A stretch of DNA of 64,000 nt, taken from contig CAKREB010000016.1 of the NCBI GenBank assembly GCA_934317005.1, forward strand, positions 8,050 through 72,049. The letters are read 5' to 3'. Shown piece after piece: positions 56,113 through 63,930 of this stretch (positions are counted from its first letter, which is position 1; each line of letters opens with the position of its first letter). Source of the stretch: an uncultured Lachnospiraceae bacterium (lineage in GTDB: Bacteria; Bacillota; Clostridia; Lachnospirales; Lachnospiraceae). The notes under the pieces were generated by a model, which saw nothing but the letters and a program-made list of their open reading frames with translations, made no database searches and was not told the origin of the DNA. Both the position numbers and the translations under genes were made by a program.

Positions 56113-57693
56113 TCACACTATTTTCCACAGTTTCAATGCTAACTGTAGTTGCAGCTGCAATTCTGCATCCCATTTTTTCATACAGATCAGTTCCTTTATC
56201 TTATCCATCCGGTAGCTGATCGTATTATAATGTGTATACATACATGCCGCCGTTTCTCTTAGGTTTTGTTCTGTTTCAAAATAATGCTCTAACGTTTCTA
56301 ACAGCTTTGTATTATGTTTCCTGTCATATTCCACAACCGGCACCACAAAGTGCTCTAAAAGCCTTTGCACCTCCGGATGCTTCATCGGAATCAGTGACAG
56401 TATCGTATAGCTTCCCAGATCACGGTATCGTATGATTGCTTCATGTATATCGCAAAGCTTTGCAATCTTTTTAATAAGAAGTGCCTGCTGATATTCCTTT
56501 GAAAGATTTGTAATGCCATCACCATCACTGACATACATACAAATGCGTTCCGCAGGAATTTGTTGTTGCAAAAAGTATCTTTGAAATAGCTGTTCCAAAT
56601 TTTCCAATTGCCGCTCGTCCAAAATAAATACGATATTATCCTCCAACGTAACTACTAAAAATTCTTTTTCCCACTCCCGCATCAAAAACTTCATCTGATG
56701 CTCACGCATGGGATTCCACTCCTCTTTATTCAAAACAGCTACACCGTATTTACAATCTCGTTCTATTTGAATATCCGCATCTGCCGCATAGTTTAAAATA
56801 TCATCCTGATATACTAAAATTCCCTTCAGACAATCCACCAGAAAATTCGCTTTATACTTTCTTGCCTGTTCACGAACAATGTGATAATTTCGAATCTGAA
56901 TAAACAGCATCTGCGCTACATTTTCCAAAATGCCAATTTCAACATTTGTAACCGGCTTTTCTGTGATCAGATTCAGTAACATGCTTGAGAGATTGCGATC
57001 AATTACTTCCATCGTATACATTTTAACCTTACGATTTTTTAACAGAAGCTGACTCATTTTTCCATTTTCCGTCCGCCCCCTGATTTTTTCACATACTTCG
57101 TAATCAATATCACCAAGCAGCTCCTGTGCCTTTACTGTCAAAAAGCTTTTATTCATAGAATCAATAATAAAAATAGGGATTTTAATTTCATCTTCTATGC
57201 TTTGAAGTGTTTCCTGTATGTTTTTGCTGCGGTTCATCTGTAACAGCAGTTCCTCTGTTCGCTTCTGAATCTGCACAAACAGATCAACCGACTTGTTTGC
57301 AATCTTTTGCACCGCCTCATAAACCACATCAGCAAACACCGTAGTATCCGGAAGTTCGATCAAAAGCATATCGAACTCTTTCGCAATCTGTATCACTTCT
57401 TCCGGTATTTCCTGTATAAATCTTCTGGGCTTAATTGCAAATCCTGTAATATTTTGTGCTGCCAGTTTCCTTAACAGCTTGATAAACTCGGTCAGGTCAT
57501 CTTTAAATGGAAATAATGTTGAAATGATAATCTCATCCTGCTCCACATATTTTTCAATATCCGGCACTTCCAAAATATTAACCTTACCAATTTTTCGATT
57601 AAGAGATTTCGGTGTAGATAAGACTTTTGATTCTTTCATCGCAGCCAGTTCCATAAATTCTCTGCCCGTGATATAACCTATGCTTTTTTTCAT
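56113..57693 (-). CDS. PucR-family transcriptional regulator
   Basis: A 526-residue regulator. The N-terminal PucR purine-catabolism domain (about 1-125; ITGREFMELAAMKESKVLST, ITGFAIKPRRF) is followed by a GGDEF-like remnant and a C-terminal PucR-type helix-turn-helix (about 460-520; ETAACMYTHYNTISYRMDKI). PucR proteins sense nitrogen or ureide state and control purine- and allantoin-type breakdown genes. AGGAGG precedes the ATG. It heads the cluster, 41 bases before the ATPase gene, so it probably regulates the whole cluster and itself. Confidence 0.92.
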   Translation of the reverse strand: MKKSIGYITGREFMELAAMKESKVLSTPKSLNRKIGKVNILEVPDIEKYVEQDEIIISTLFPFKDDLTEFIKLLRKLAAQNITGFAIKPRRFIQEIPEEVIQIAKEFDMLLIELPDTTVFADVVYEAVQKIANKSVDLFVQIQKRTEELLLQMNRSKNIQETLQSIEDEIKIPIFIIDSMNKSFLTVKAQELLGDIDYEVCEKIRGRTENGKMSQLLLKNRKVKMYTMEVIDRNLSSMLLNLITEKPVTNVEIGILENVAQMLFIQIRNYHIVREQARKYKANFLVDCLKGILVYQDDILNYAADADIQIERDCKYGVAVLNKEEWNPMREHQMKFLMREWEKEFLVVTLEDNIVFILDERQLENLEQLFQRYFLQQQIPAERICMYVSDGDGITNLSKEYQQALLIKKIAKLCDIHEAIIRYRDLGSYTILSLIPMKHPEVQRLLEHFVVPVVEYDRKHNTKLLETLEHYFETEQNLRETAACMYTHYNTISYRMDKIKELICMKKWDAELQLQLQLALKLWKIV

Positions 57694-57741
57694 CTTCTAC
57701 CTCCTGACTCTCCAAATTTGCAAAAAGAAACTTTTCTATAA

Positions 57742-57779
57742 CGAAAAAAAAAGGCGCTACCATTCTCTGGTAACGCCTT
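57742..57779 (-). terminator. Rho-independent terminator upstream of the pucR-like gene
   Basis: AAGGCG-TACCA pairs with TGGTA-CGCCTT (57751-57779), with nine T following on the minus strand (57742-57750). It stops transcripts arriving from the truncated nuclease-like gene, so the pucR-like gene must have its own promoter in 57694-57741. Confidence 0.8.
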
Positions 57780-57949
57780 CGTTAACTTATGTTCTCTCTT
57801 TGATTTGCTACTATCATACTATGTTCTTTTTTTTGATGCATTGTGATGATGTAACAATTATTTGAAGTTGTTTTTGTATGTATATAACAAATTAACACAT
57901 ACTATATACCTCAAATGATAAATTGTCAAATGTTATTTGTTTCATCTCT

Positions 57950-58530
57950 CTATTTTCTTTTCACCGTCACAGTTCCTAATACTTCCTTAGTCATGCAGTT
58001 ACGAACCAGAAACTTTAACGTATCCGGAAGTTCAGATGCGCTCAGACACAAATCCCGTATGCAAAAAATCATATCTTCCAAATCGCTCTCCAGCAAAGCT
58101 TTCATAAAATCACCGTAATTTGCATTTGAGTTTTCAAACCATCCAGCAAACATACTCTCAAACATGCTTTCCGTTTCCAGATTGGTGATTGTGAGATGAT
58201 ACCATGGTTTGTTCAGTTTACCACGATACTCCACCTGATCTGCTTTTAAATAGCCACTGGCAAGTAAAAGACTCCAAATTGCATTTTCATTGTGATCAAG
58301 CTGATTATAGACAATCTGTTCGTCAAAGTTTACCACAATCTCTTGTCCTTTCAAAAGATCTTCCATCTTCTCCTTCACATCCCCAGATGCCGTCCGAATA
58401 AGTCTGCTCACAAGCCCATTGGAGCTAGTTGATGCCCAGTAGGCATGTAGTTTTCTTTCCTCCAAATAATTCGTGATTGACCATGGATTATAGATATCAC
58501 GATATTTTCCAAAACAAAACCCCCATCAAT
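57950..58530 (-). pseudogene. Truncated AAA-ATPase/PD-(D/E)XK family gene
   Basis: The frame encodes only the middle of the family seen intact at 41034-42722: KYRDIYNPWSITNYLEERK, YWASTSSNGLVSRLIRTA, VVNFDEQIVYNQLDHNENA, KPWYHLTITNLETESMF. The ATPase part is missing at the 5' end, where similarity stops near 58530. The nuclease domain is missing at the 3' end, replaced by an unrelated tail from about residue 130 of the open frame. It is a decayed copy, abutting the duplicated tRNA-end segment. Confidence 0.88.
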
Positions 58531-58544
58531 CATTGATTGATACA

Positions 58545-58597
58545 TAAAAAACACTGTGCCCTTCGGTACAATGCGTTGTATACACTGGGCTAGCGGG
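58545..58597. repeat. Imperfect duplicate of the tRNA-Gln 3' end and its terminator
   Basis: AAAAAACACTGTGCCCTTCG (58546-58565, match continues five bases) and ACTGGGCTAGCGGG (58583-58596) recur at 58692-58716 and 58731-58744. The copy retains 12 bases of the tRNA 3' end and a damaged terminator. Such a duplication is typical of an old integration or recombination event at a tRNA gene. Confidence 0.7.
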
Positions 58598-58602
58598 GTG
58601 CA

Positions 58603-58688
58603 TGAGATCCTGTGGATCTCAGTTCTGCACCGACCGAAGTGGAACGTAGAACGAACCCACGGTTCGGGCGTGCAGACGCGCGAACCGT
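58603..58688. repeat. GC-rich double-hairpin segment
   Basis: TGAGATCC-TGT-GGATCTCA forms a perfect hairpin (58603-58621). ACGGTTCG, GCGT and their complements form a second one (58659-58688, one mismatch). The base composition is much richer in G/C than the surroundings. Lying between the two terminator/tRNA-end copies, it looks like inserted or mobile-element-derived DNA. Confidence 0.55.
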
Positions 58689-58690
58689 AT

Positions 58691-58727
58691 AAAAAAACAC
58701 TGTGCCCTTCGGTACAGTGTTTTTTTA
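58691..58727 (-). terminator. Terminator of the tRNA operon
   Basis: AAAAAAACACTGT pairs with ACAGTGTTTTTTT around a short GC stem and CTTC loop, directly after the tRNA-Gln gene. It can work in both directions. Confidence 0.85.
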
Positions 58728-58731
58728 TAGA

Positions 58732-58803
58732 CTGGGCTAGCGGGATTCGAACCCACGAGTGCAGGAGTCAAAGTCCTGTGCCTTACCGCTTGGCGATAGC
58801 CCA
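58732..58803 (-). tRNA. tRNA-Gln (TTG)
   Basis: The minus strand folds as a cloverleaf: acceptor TGGGCTA/TAGCCCA, T arm GTGGGTTCGAATCCCGC and anticodon loop CTTTGAC with anticodon TTG. The discriminator is G and CCA is not encoded. It is the last tRNA of the operon. Confidence 0.95.
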
Positions 58804-58906
58804 TTACATCATTATATATGGAAGCTATTACCGTTTTACCATATCCGGTATCAATAACTTCCTATTTTATAAAAAAATCCCTGCTATGAATAACAAGGAT
58901 TAGTAA

Positions 58907-58981
58907 GGTGGATACTGGGATTCGAACCCAGGGCCTCCAGAGCCACAATCTGGCGCGCTAACCAACTGCGCTATACCCACC
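58907..58981 (-). tRNA. tRNA-His (GTG)
   Basis: Acceptor GTGGGTA/TATCCAC, anticodon loop TTGTGGC giving GTG, T arm CTGGGTTCGAATCCCAG. The histidine-specific extra G at -1 is encoded and the discriminator is C. Confidence 0.95.
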
Positions 58982-59038
58982 ATATGACTTTCATCATACT
59001 GTAAAAAAATCAGTATAGGCAGTTGCTATACCGATCAG

Positions 59039-59112
59039 CGTGCCAGAAGGGATTCGAACCCCCGACAAACGGCTTAGAAGGCCGTTGCTCTATCCAACTG
59101 AGCTACTAGCAC
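59039..59112 (-). tRNA. tRNA-Arg (TCT)
   Basis: Acceptor GTGCTAG/CTGGCAC, anticodon stem ACGGC/GCCGT with loop CTTCTAA giving TCT, T arm GGGGGTTCGAATCCCTT, discriminator G. Confidence 0.95.
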
Positions 59113-59119
59113 GTATAAG

Positions 59120-59190
59120 AGCGGGTGATGGGAATCGAACCCACGTATCCAGCTTGGAAGGCTGGTGTTCTACCATTGAACTACACCCGC
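59120..59190 (-). tRNA. tRNA-Gly (TCC)
   Basis: Acceptor GCGGGTG/CACCCGC, anticodon stem CCAGC/GCTGG with loop CTTCCAA giving TCC, T arm GTGGGTTCGATTCCCAT. The discriminator is U, as usual for glycine tRNA in Firmicutes. Confidence 0.95.
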
Positions 59191-59248
59191 ATGATTAATA
59201 ATTGAAGCTCCAAGTGCTTGCTTCTCTGTATGAAGTTTACGTCGCAAG

Positions 59249-59323
59249 TCGGGGTGACAGGATTCGAACCTGCGACCCCCTGATCCCAAATCAGGTACTC
59301 TAGCCAAACTGAGCCACACCCCG
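59249..59323 (-). tRNA. tRNA-Pro (TGG)
   Basis: Acceptor CGGGGTG/CACCCCG, anticodon stem CCTGA/TCAGG with loop TTTGGGA giving TGG, T arm GCAGGTTCGAATCCTGT, discriminator A. It is the first tRNA of the operon. Confidence 0.95.
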
Positions 59324-59375
59324 AATCAAGATGTTTATCTCTTGTCCGTCTCGTCTTATCCGCGACGCAAGTAGA

Positions 59376-59404
59376 AGTATATTATAATTTGATACTAATG
59401 TCAA
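59376..59404 (-). promoter_or_regulatory. Strong sigma-A promoter of the tRNA operon
   Basis: On the minus strand, a perfect -35 TTGACA (59399-59404), a 17-bp spacer and -10 TATACT (59376-59381). Transcription would start about 46 bases before tRNA-Pro. The 59405-59592 stretch upstream is an A/T-rich region with long T runs and no gene. Confidence 0.88.
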
Positions 59405-59592
59405 CACTTTTTTTGAATTTTTTTTGATTTTTTTCAACTTCTTTTTTCAAGAATCGTGAAACCCCTTATTTTATGCCCTTTTCGCGATTGCTTGCAAATA
59501 ATATTTTTTTGCTTTTTTCTTGCTTTTATTCTTCCCTGATTCAAAAATTCATAAAAAATTTTTAGAATTTTGCAAAAAAAAATTGAAAATCA

Positions 59593-60405
59593 CTACTTTC
59601 TTTTTATCATGTGATTTTGTACAGGCTGTGTGTCGGGTGTGATAGTGTAATCGGAACAAATCATCTCATTTCTCCAAGGCTTTTTCGTTCCATTCACTAT
59701 AACAATTTTCTTAAATGAATCCGGAATATTTCGAAATGAATTAAGTTCCTGCGTCTGCTTTTCCTCAGAGGTCATATCATAAGCCACCTGAATGTAATAT
59801 CTCTGACTGCCCTGGTTCACTACAAAATCAACCTCTAACTGCTTATGAACCCTCTTTCCGTCACTATTCTTTGCAAATACATCCACAATACCAACATCCA
59901 CATTGTAACCACGCACAAGCAACTCATTATAAACAATGTTCTCCATAATATGCGTAGGCTCCTGCTGTCTGAAGTTCAGTCTGGCATTTCTAAGTCCAAC
60001 ATCTGAAAAATAATATTTCAGATTTGCACCCACATATTTTCTACCTTTAATATCATACCGGTTCGCTTTAGAAAACAAAAATGCCTCTGCCAAATAATCA
60101 ATATGATTAGATATGGTTTTATTGCTATAATTACTGCCTCGTTCACTTTTAAAGGTATTTGATATTTGGGTTGGATTTGTAGGTGCTCCTATGGCAGAAG
60201 CAAGAATATCCACCAAAGTTCCAATCTCATCAACATTTTGAATTCCGTTTTGCTCTACCACATACTTAATATAAACATTGGTAAAAATACTTTTAAGATA
60301 CTCAGCCTTTTGGCGTTCCACAGAGAATTGTGCTACCTGTGGCAACCCACCGTATATCATATATTCCTCCCAATGATATCCTGACCGAGCAACCTGCAAT
60401 CCCAA
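59593..60405 (-). pseudogene. 5'-truncated ATPase, DUF4143 part only
   Basis: The 270-residue frame matches the C-terminal half of the AAA-plus-DUF4143 ATPase family: WEEYMIYGGLPQVAQF, NKTISNHIDYLAEAFLFSKA, YYFSDVGLRNARLNF, VYNELLVRGYNVDVG, KQLEVDFVVNQGSQRYYIQV. The N-terminal ATPase domain (Walker A and B) is missing. Upstream sequence to about 60496 is an unrelated short frame (MAMDSVQQLQAMNQ), so the junction near 60400 marks a deletion. Members of this family are often mobile and toxin-like, but function is unproven. Confidence 0.8.
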
Positions 60406-60656
60406 GTATCATAGCAGATTGTACCTCATATTGATTTAATTGTCCTTTCATCATCTGATTCATTGCTTGTAACTGTTGAACAGAATCCATTGCCATATGA
60501 TTCTCATAATCAGATAAGCTGATATTTCAAATACACATTCATAAGCTCCACATTAACAATTGTATCAACAATAGTAATCGTTACACTCTTTTCAAAAACC
60601 TCAGACAACAATCGCATATAACAACCAGCAGAACATTCACAATACTTTAAAATGTA

Positions 60657-60857
60657 TCATTTACAGTTTTTGATTTCACTTAATGTAATATAAGTTCCTA
60701 CTAATATTACCAATACCGATATAACTGCAATAATACTGGAAATAAAATCTCTGATACCATCTCCAGCCACAATAAAATGAAGAGCAGCCAATATTATACC
60801 GATAACGATCAATATAATTCCATACAATACTTTTTTCCACTGTATATTTAATTTCAT
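60657..60857 (-). CDS. Small two-helix membrane protein
   Basis: A 66-residue product with two transmembrane helices (about 9-30 and 37-57), a lysine-containing start and a charged end. AAGGAG lies 8 bases from the ATG, which makes real translation likely. No family recognised. It stands alone between broken genes. Confidence 0.65.
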   Translation of the reverse strand: MKLNIQWKKVLYGIILIVIGIILAALHFIVAGDGIRDFISSIIAVISVLVILVGTYITLSEIKNCK

Positions 60858-60940
60858 TCAGACACTCCTTTTCTATCTACTTCGCTGACAAATTTGCTAT
60901 AACCATATCTGCTTTTGGGAGCTGACTTTTTGAATATATT

Positions 60941-61205
60941 CTACCAACCCATTCCTTTTCTAACCCTATCAGTTTTCTCTTTTCCAATCGGCAATGCAGC
61001 TACACAAACACTTGCAATAATCTTTCTTTGCTTGTCAAACTCACAGATTAATTGTAAGAATCGTTCATCATATGCTTCCTCAAAAAAGCCATATAAATAA
61101 TCTCCACCTGGAATGGCAATAGCATCATACTCATCCGCAAACATCGTAAAAATAAGAAAACTCCATCATTTCAAAACCTTTACAGCAAAACAATAATACT
61201 TTCAT
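60941..61205 (-). pseudogene. DJ-1/PfpI-family gene remnant
   Basis: From the ATG at 61205 the frame reads MKVLLFCCKGFEMMEFS, typical of the start of DJ-1/PfpI proteins, then stops after about 25 codons. Another frame continues with DEYDAIAIPGGDYLYGF and IIASVCVAALPIGK, the central strand and the nucleophile-elbow Cys region. It stops soon after. About 30-40 codons between the two parts and the C-terminus are lost, so this is a decayed gene. A hairpin-rich repeat begins directly next to the start codon. Confidence 0.75.
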
Positions 61206-61210
61206 ATACA

Positions 61211-61414
61211 TGATGTTGGGGTCAAAAGATATTTTGCCCCCAACTAATGCCACGGATTGCTTCATTGCTGTGCAATTTTCGCAATCCTACAAACACCTCC
61301 AATCCCGCATATTTGCAAGCAAATCTGCTACTTGTCGGTGTTTGTCGGGTCAAGCCACCAGCTAGTAATTTGTATGTAAACATACATTACTAGCTGCTTT
61401 TGACCCTTGCATCA
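61211..61414. repeat. Hairpin-rich repeat with imperfect terminal inverted repeats (MITE-like)
   Basis: TGATGTTGGGGTCAAAAG (61211-61228) is inverted at 61397-61414 with 15 of 18 matches. Inside are AGCTAGTAAT/ATTACTAGCT with GTATGT/ACATAC (61360-61395) and GGGGTCAAAA paired with TTTTGCCCC. The inner hairpin shares about 37 of 42 bases with the hairpin at 4867-4914. No coding sequence is present. Confidence 0.65.
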
Positions 61415-62233
61415 TATACATTCTACCCCTCTGATAAATTTTTCTATCAGTCTGTTGACTTCATCCGGCTGATCCGTATTGGAATTATGACCTGCATTTT
61501 TTATCCACTTAAGCGGTATACCTTCTCTCTGATGCCATTTTTTATTATAGCTTTTGGCTGATCCCGCTTTATCCTTTTCGCCACAGATAAGAAGTGCCGG
61601 GCAGCTGATATGATATGGCAGATCTGCTTTGATTGCCTCAGCAAGCATTCTGTACCCGAAGCCGGCAAGCCTTGCGTATTCTTTAGGATTTGAATCATAG
61701 GACATCATCATCTCCCGCATAAGATTCTGACCATAATCTGTCTCTGCGCACCCTCTTGAACCAGCCCTAAGAAGTGCTTTCCATGGATACATCTTATATA
61801 ATGGCTCTGCTCTTTCAAGAAGCCATATTTCCATTGCAGTCATATAAGACTTCTGGAGCGGTGCAGAATCAATAGAGATAAACCCCTTTATCTTATCCGG
61901 ATATAATTCCATATACATTTGAGCCAGATATCCACCCATAGACTGACCGATAATGATGGGATTATAAATTTCTTCTTTTGCCAAGATTTTATCAAGCCAT
62001 TCTGCCATGTCAGACAGACTGTAATTATTCGTAAATGGTCTGGATAATGCATGTGATGGTGCATCCCATACAAACACATTCTGTTTATTATAAAAATATT
62101 CTATCTGCTTCTCAAAAAGCCTGTGATCTGCTGTAAGTCCCGGCAAAAACACTAACGTAATTTTCTGCTTGTCTATTATATTTACAAAATAATGGATACA
62201 GCCACAGGGTGTCTTATAATTGTTTTCGGTCAT
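61412..62233 (-). CDS. Alpha/beta-hydrolase
   Basis: A 273-residue alpha/beta-hydrolase fold protein. The nucleophile elbow GQSMGGYLAQM, an acid in LLICGEKDKAG and the histidine in NAGHNSNTDQP form the triad; the oxyanion strand LVFLPGLTADHRLF is near the N-terminus. Substrate unknown; an esterase or lactonase are common roles. The ATG at 62233 has AAAGGGG upstream. It overlaps the TetR gene by 20 bases, so both form one unit and the regulator probably controls the hydrolase in response to a compound it handles. Confidence 0.9.
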   Translation of the reverse strand: MTENNYKTPCGCIHYFVNIIDKQKITLVFLPGLTADHRLFEKQIEYFYNKQNVFVWDAPSHALSRPFTNNYSLSDMAEWLDKILAKEEIYNPIIIGQSMGGYLAQMYMELYPDKIKGFISIDSAPLQKSYMTAMEIWLLERAEPLYKMYPWKALLRAGSRGCAETDYGQNLMREMMMSYDSNPKEYARLAGFGYRMLAEAIKADLPYHISCPALLICGEKDKAGSAKSYNKKWHQREGIPLKWIKNAGHNSNTDQPDEVNRLIEKFIRGVECI

Positions 62234-62846
62234 TTTCTGTCCCCTTTCCATAAACCATTTCCCAATGATTTATCATTTCCAGATATTCCTGCTCAAAAGT
62301 TTTTACATCATAATTCCCTGTTCTGTACCAATATTTAAGCATCCCGTCTGAAGCATACAGAATTTCTTTATATATACTGGTAAACTCTATATCCTTACGG
62401 ATGAAATCGAAATTCAAAATTGACAAAAGCATTTCCAATGTCATTTGGGCAGCATCCTGTACATCCGGTTGGATGATGGATTGAATATCCGGCTCTGTTT
62501 CAAAGTATGAATTAATGGAAAACAGAGATAAAAATGTGTATTTTCTCATCACTGCACACTTAGCCATCAGACCTCGACGCATCATTTTAAAAAAATCATC
62601 TGTTTCATATACCTTATATTTACACATGTATTTTTTTGTTAAATCTGCTGCATGATTCCATAAAAAAATATATAGCTCCAGTTTATTATGAAAATAATGA
62701 AACAAAAGTGACTTGGATATCCCGGCTTCTGCTGCAATTTCTGAGGTTGGTGCCTTCTTATATTGATTCATTGCAAATACTTTGTATGCAGCATTTAATA
62801 TTTGCGATTGTTTTTCTTCCGATAAAGCATAAAATTTTTCATTCAT
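62214..62846 (-). CDS. TetR-family transcriptional regulator
   Basis: A 210-residue regulator with an N-terminal TetR helix-turn-helix (about 10-57; ILNAAYKVFAMNQY, TSEIAAEAGISKSLLFHYFHNK) and an all-helical C-terminal ligand domain. It starts 12 bases from the first of two near-palindromes (62858-62906) that are likely operators, so autorepression is probable. The downstream alpha/beta-hydrolase gene overlaps its end. Confidence 0.92.
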   Translation of the reverse strand: MNEKFYALSEEKQSQILNAAYKVFAMNQYKKAPTSEIAAEAGISKSLLFHYFHNKLELYIFLWNHAADLTKKYMCKYKVYETDDFFKMMRRGLMAKCAVMRKYTFLSLFSINSYFETEPDIQSIIQPDVQDAAQMTLEMLLSILNFDFIRKDIEFTSIYKEILYASDGMLKYWYRTGNYDVKTFEQEYLEMINHWEMVYGKGTENDRKQL

Positions 62847-62857
62847 AAGCTGCCTCC

Positions 62858-62906
62858 GTTGACCAATTCGGTTAATGCGAGTATATACCCGTTGACCGAT
62901 TAACGG
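62858..62906. promoter_or_regulatory. Two near-palindromes, candidate TetR operators
   Basis: GTTGACCAATTCGGTTAA (62858-62875) and CGTTGACCGATTAACGG (62890-62906) share GTTGACC and TTAA parts, 33 bp apart, just upstream of the TetR start. Arms TTGACC/GGTTAA pair with one mismatch. Confidence 0.55.
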
Positions 62907-62943
62907 AAGACCTCATTTGTTCATCACGTCAATGACTATCTGT

Positions 62944-63090
62944 TCATAATAACGTCTCTATGCTTGGATATCCTCTTCCGGATTCCCATTTTGAAATAGC
63001 GGTTCTGGAAACAAATAATGCCTCGGCTAATTCTGCCTGTGTCAAACCTCGACTTTTTCTTAATTCCTGAAGTTTTTCATGAAATTCCAA
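62944..63090 (-). pseudogene. Truncated XRE-family regulator (helix-turn-helix only)
   Basis: The 48-residue frame from a TTG with GGAGGTG upstream reads LRKSRGLTQAELAEALFVSR and TAISKWESGRGYPSIETLL, a clear XRE/HTH_3 domain, then stops (TGA 62944-62946). Typical relatives continue with a second domain of 50-200 residues, so this is probably truncated. A functional mini-repressor cannot be excluded. Confidence 0.75.
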
Positions 63091-63113
63091 AACCTGCACC
63101 TCCCATACCAGTT

Positions 63114-63773
63114 CTATTTTTCTTTTAATGCCAGCATAACTGCCGCTTTATAAAGCATAAACACACCGGCACTTAACAGTACACCACCTACGATATCTGT
63201 GAACCAATGTACTCCGGAAATCAATCTCCCAGTCACCATAAATACCGAAAAAGCGATTGCTGCAATCGTTATGATTCGTTTCACCCTAATGCCAGACAGT
63301 CTGCGCTGGATTTGCTCAATCAAAACAGGCATTACACTTAATACCAATAATGTAGTGGAGGACGGATAAGAAACCTCCATCCTTCCTTCTATTAAAATTG
63401 GTTTGTAGTTGATTGGAATCATTTCGAAAATTGCATATGCCAGAAACACGATGACAAAATACACACCCAAAATCATAATATCTGCATCCACCCTGAAGAG
63501 GCTTCTTCTTTTAATCAACTGTACCAGACCAATACCTGCGAAAATAAGGCATATTACGACAGGCACCAGCCCCATCCAATCGGTAATCGTATAAATTGCC
63601 ATGTTTACCCCTGTAAAATGGTGAAACCAGCAATTGAATGCAGCAAATCCAATACTTGTTCCGTTTTGACCAAGTGGCTACACATCCACAGTCAAAATCA
63701 AAACTGTCCATACTGCAAACATTGCAAGGAATATGCTTCCAATCAGTAAACTTTTTTTCTCGTTCTTTTTCAT
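63114..63773 (-). pseudogene. PAP2-superfamily phosphatase gene interrupted by an amber codon
   Basis: From the ATG at 63773 the frame reads a membrane helix, then TVDV and a TAG (63678-63680) at codon 32, and continues in the same frame with PLGQNGTSIGFA and on to the end (63114). The downstream part has about five helices with PAP2 motifs EVSYPSSTTLL and SGVHWFTDIVGG. The usual PSGH-type histidine is Thr in PSSTT. A single CAG to TAG change explains the stop. The part from the internal ATG at 63602 (162 residues) could still be made, but would lack the first helix and the first motif. Confidence 0.82.
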
Positions 63774-63867
63774 AATTTTTTCCGCCTTTCTGTTTTGGTT
63801 TGTCTTTCCGACATCTCCACCCTATCAAAAAGCTTAAAACTATGAAAGAAACGCTCTTTCACATACG

Positions 63868-63884
63868 TGATACGATTCGTATCA
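63868..63884. promoter_or_regulatory. 17-bp perfect palindrome
   Basis: TGATACGATTCGTATCA has two 8-base arms and lies about 95 bp upstream of the PAP2 gene start. It has the look of a repressor operator; the cognate protein is unknown. Confidence 0.45.
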
Positions 63885-63930
63885 TTCCCGTAAATGCTTG
63901 TTTTTCAATATATTCTTCTGATAATTTGTA

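Noticed and set aside
58556..58903. Protein frames across the tRNA-Gln gene and terminator
   Set aside because: They translate tRNA and hairpin sequence and are artefacts.
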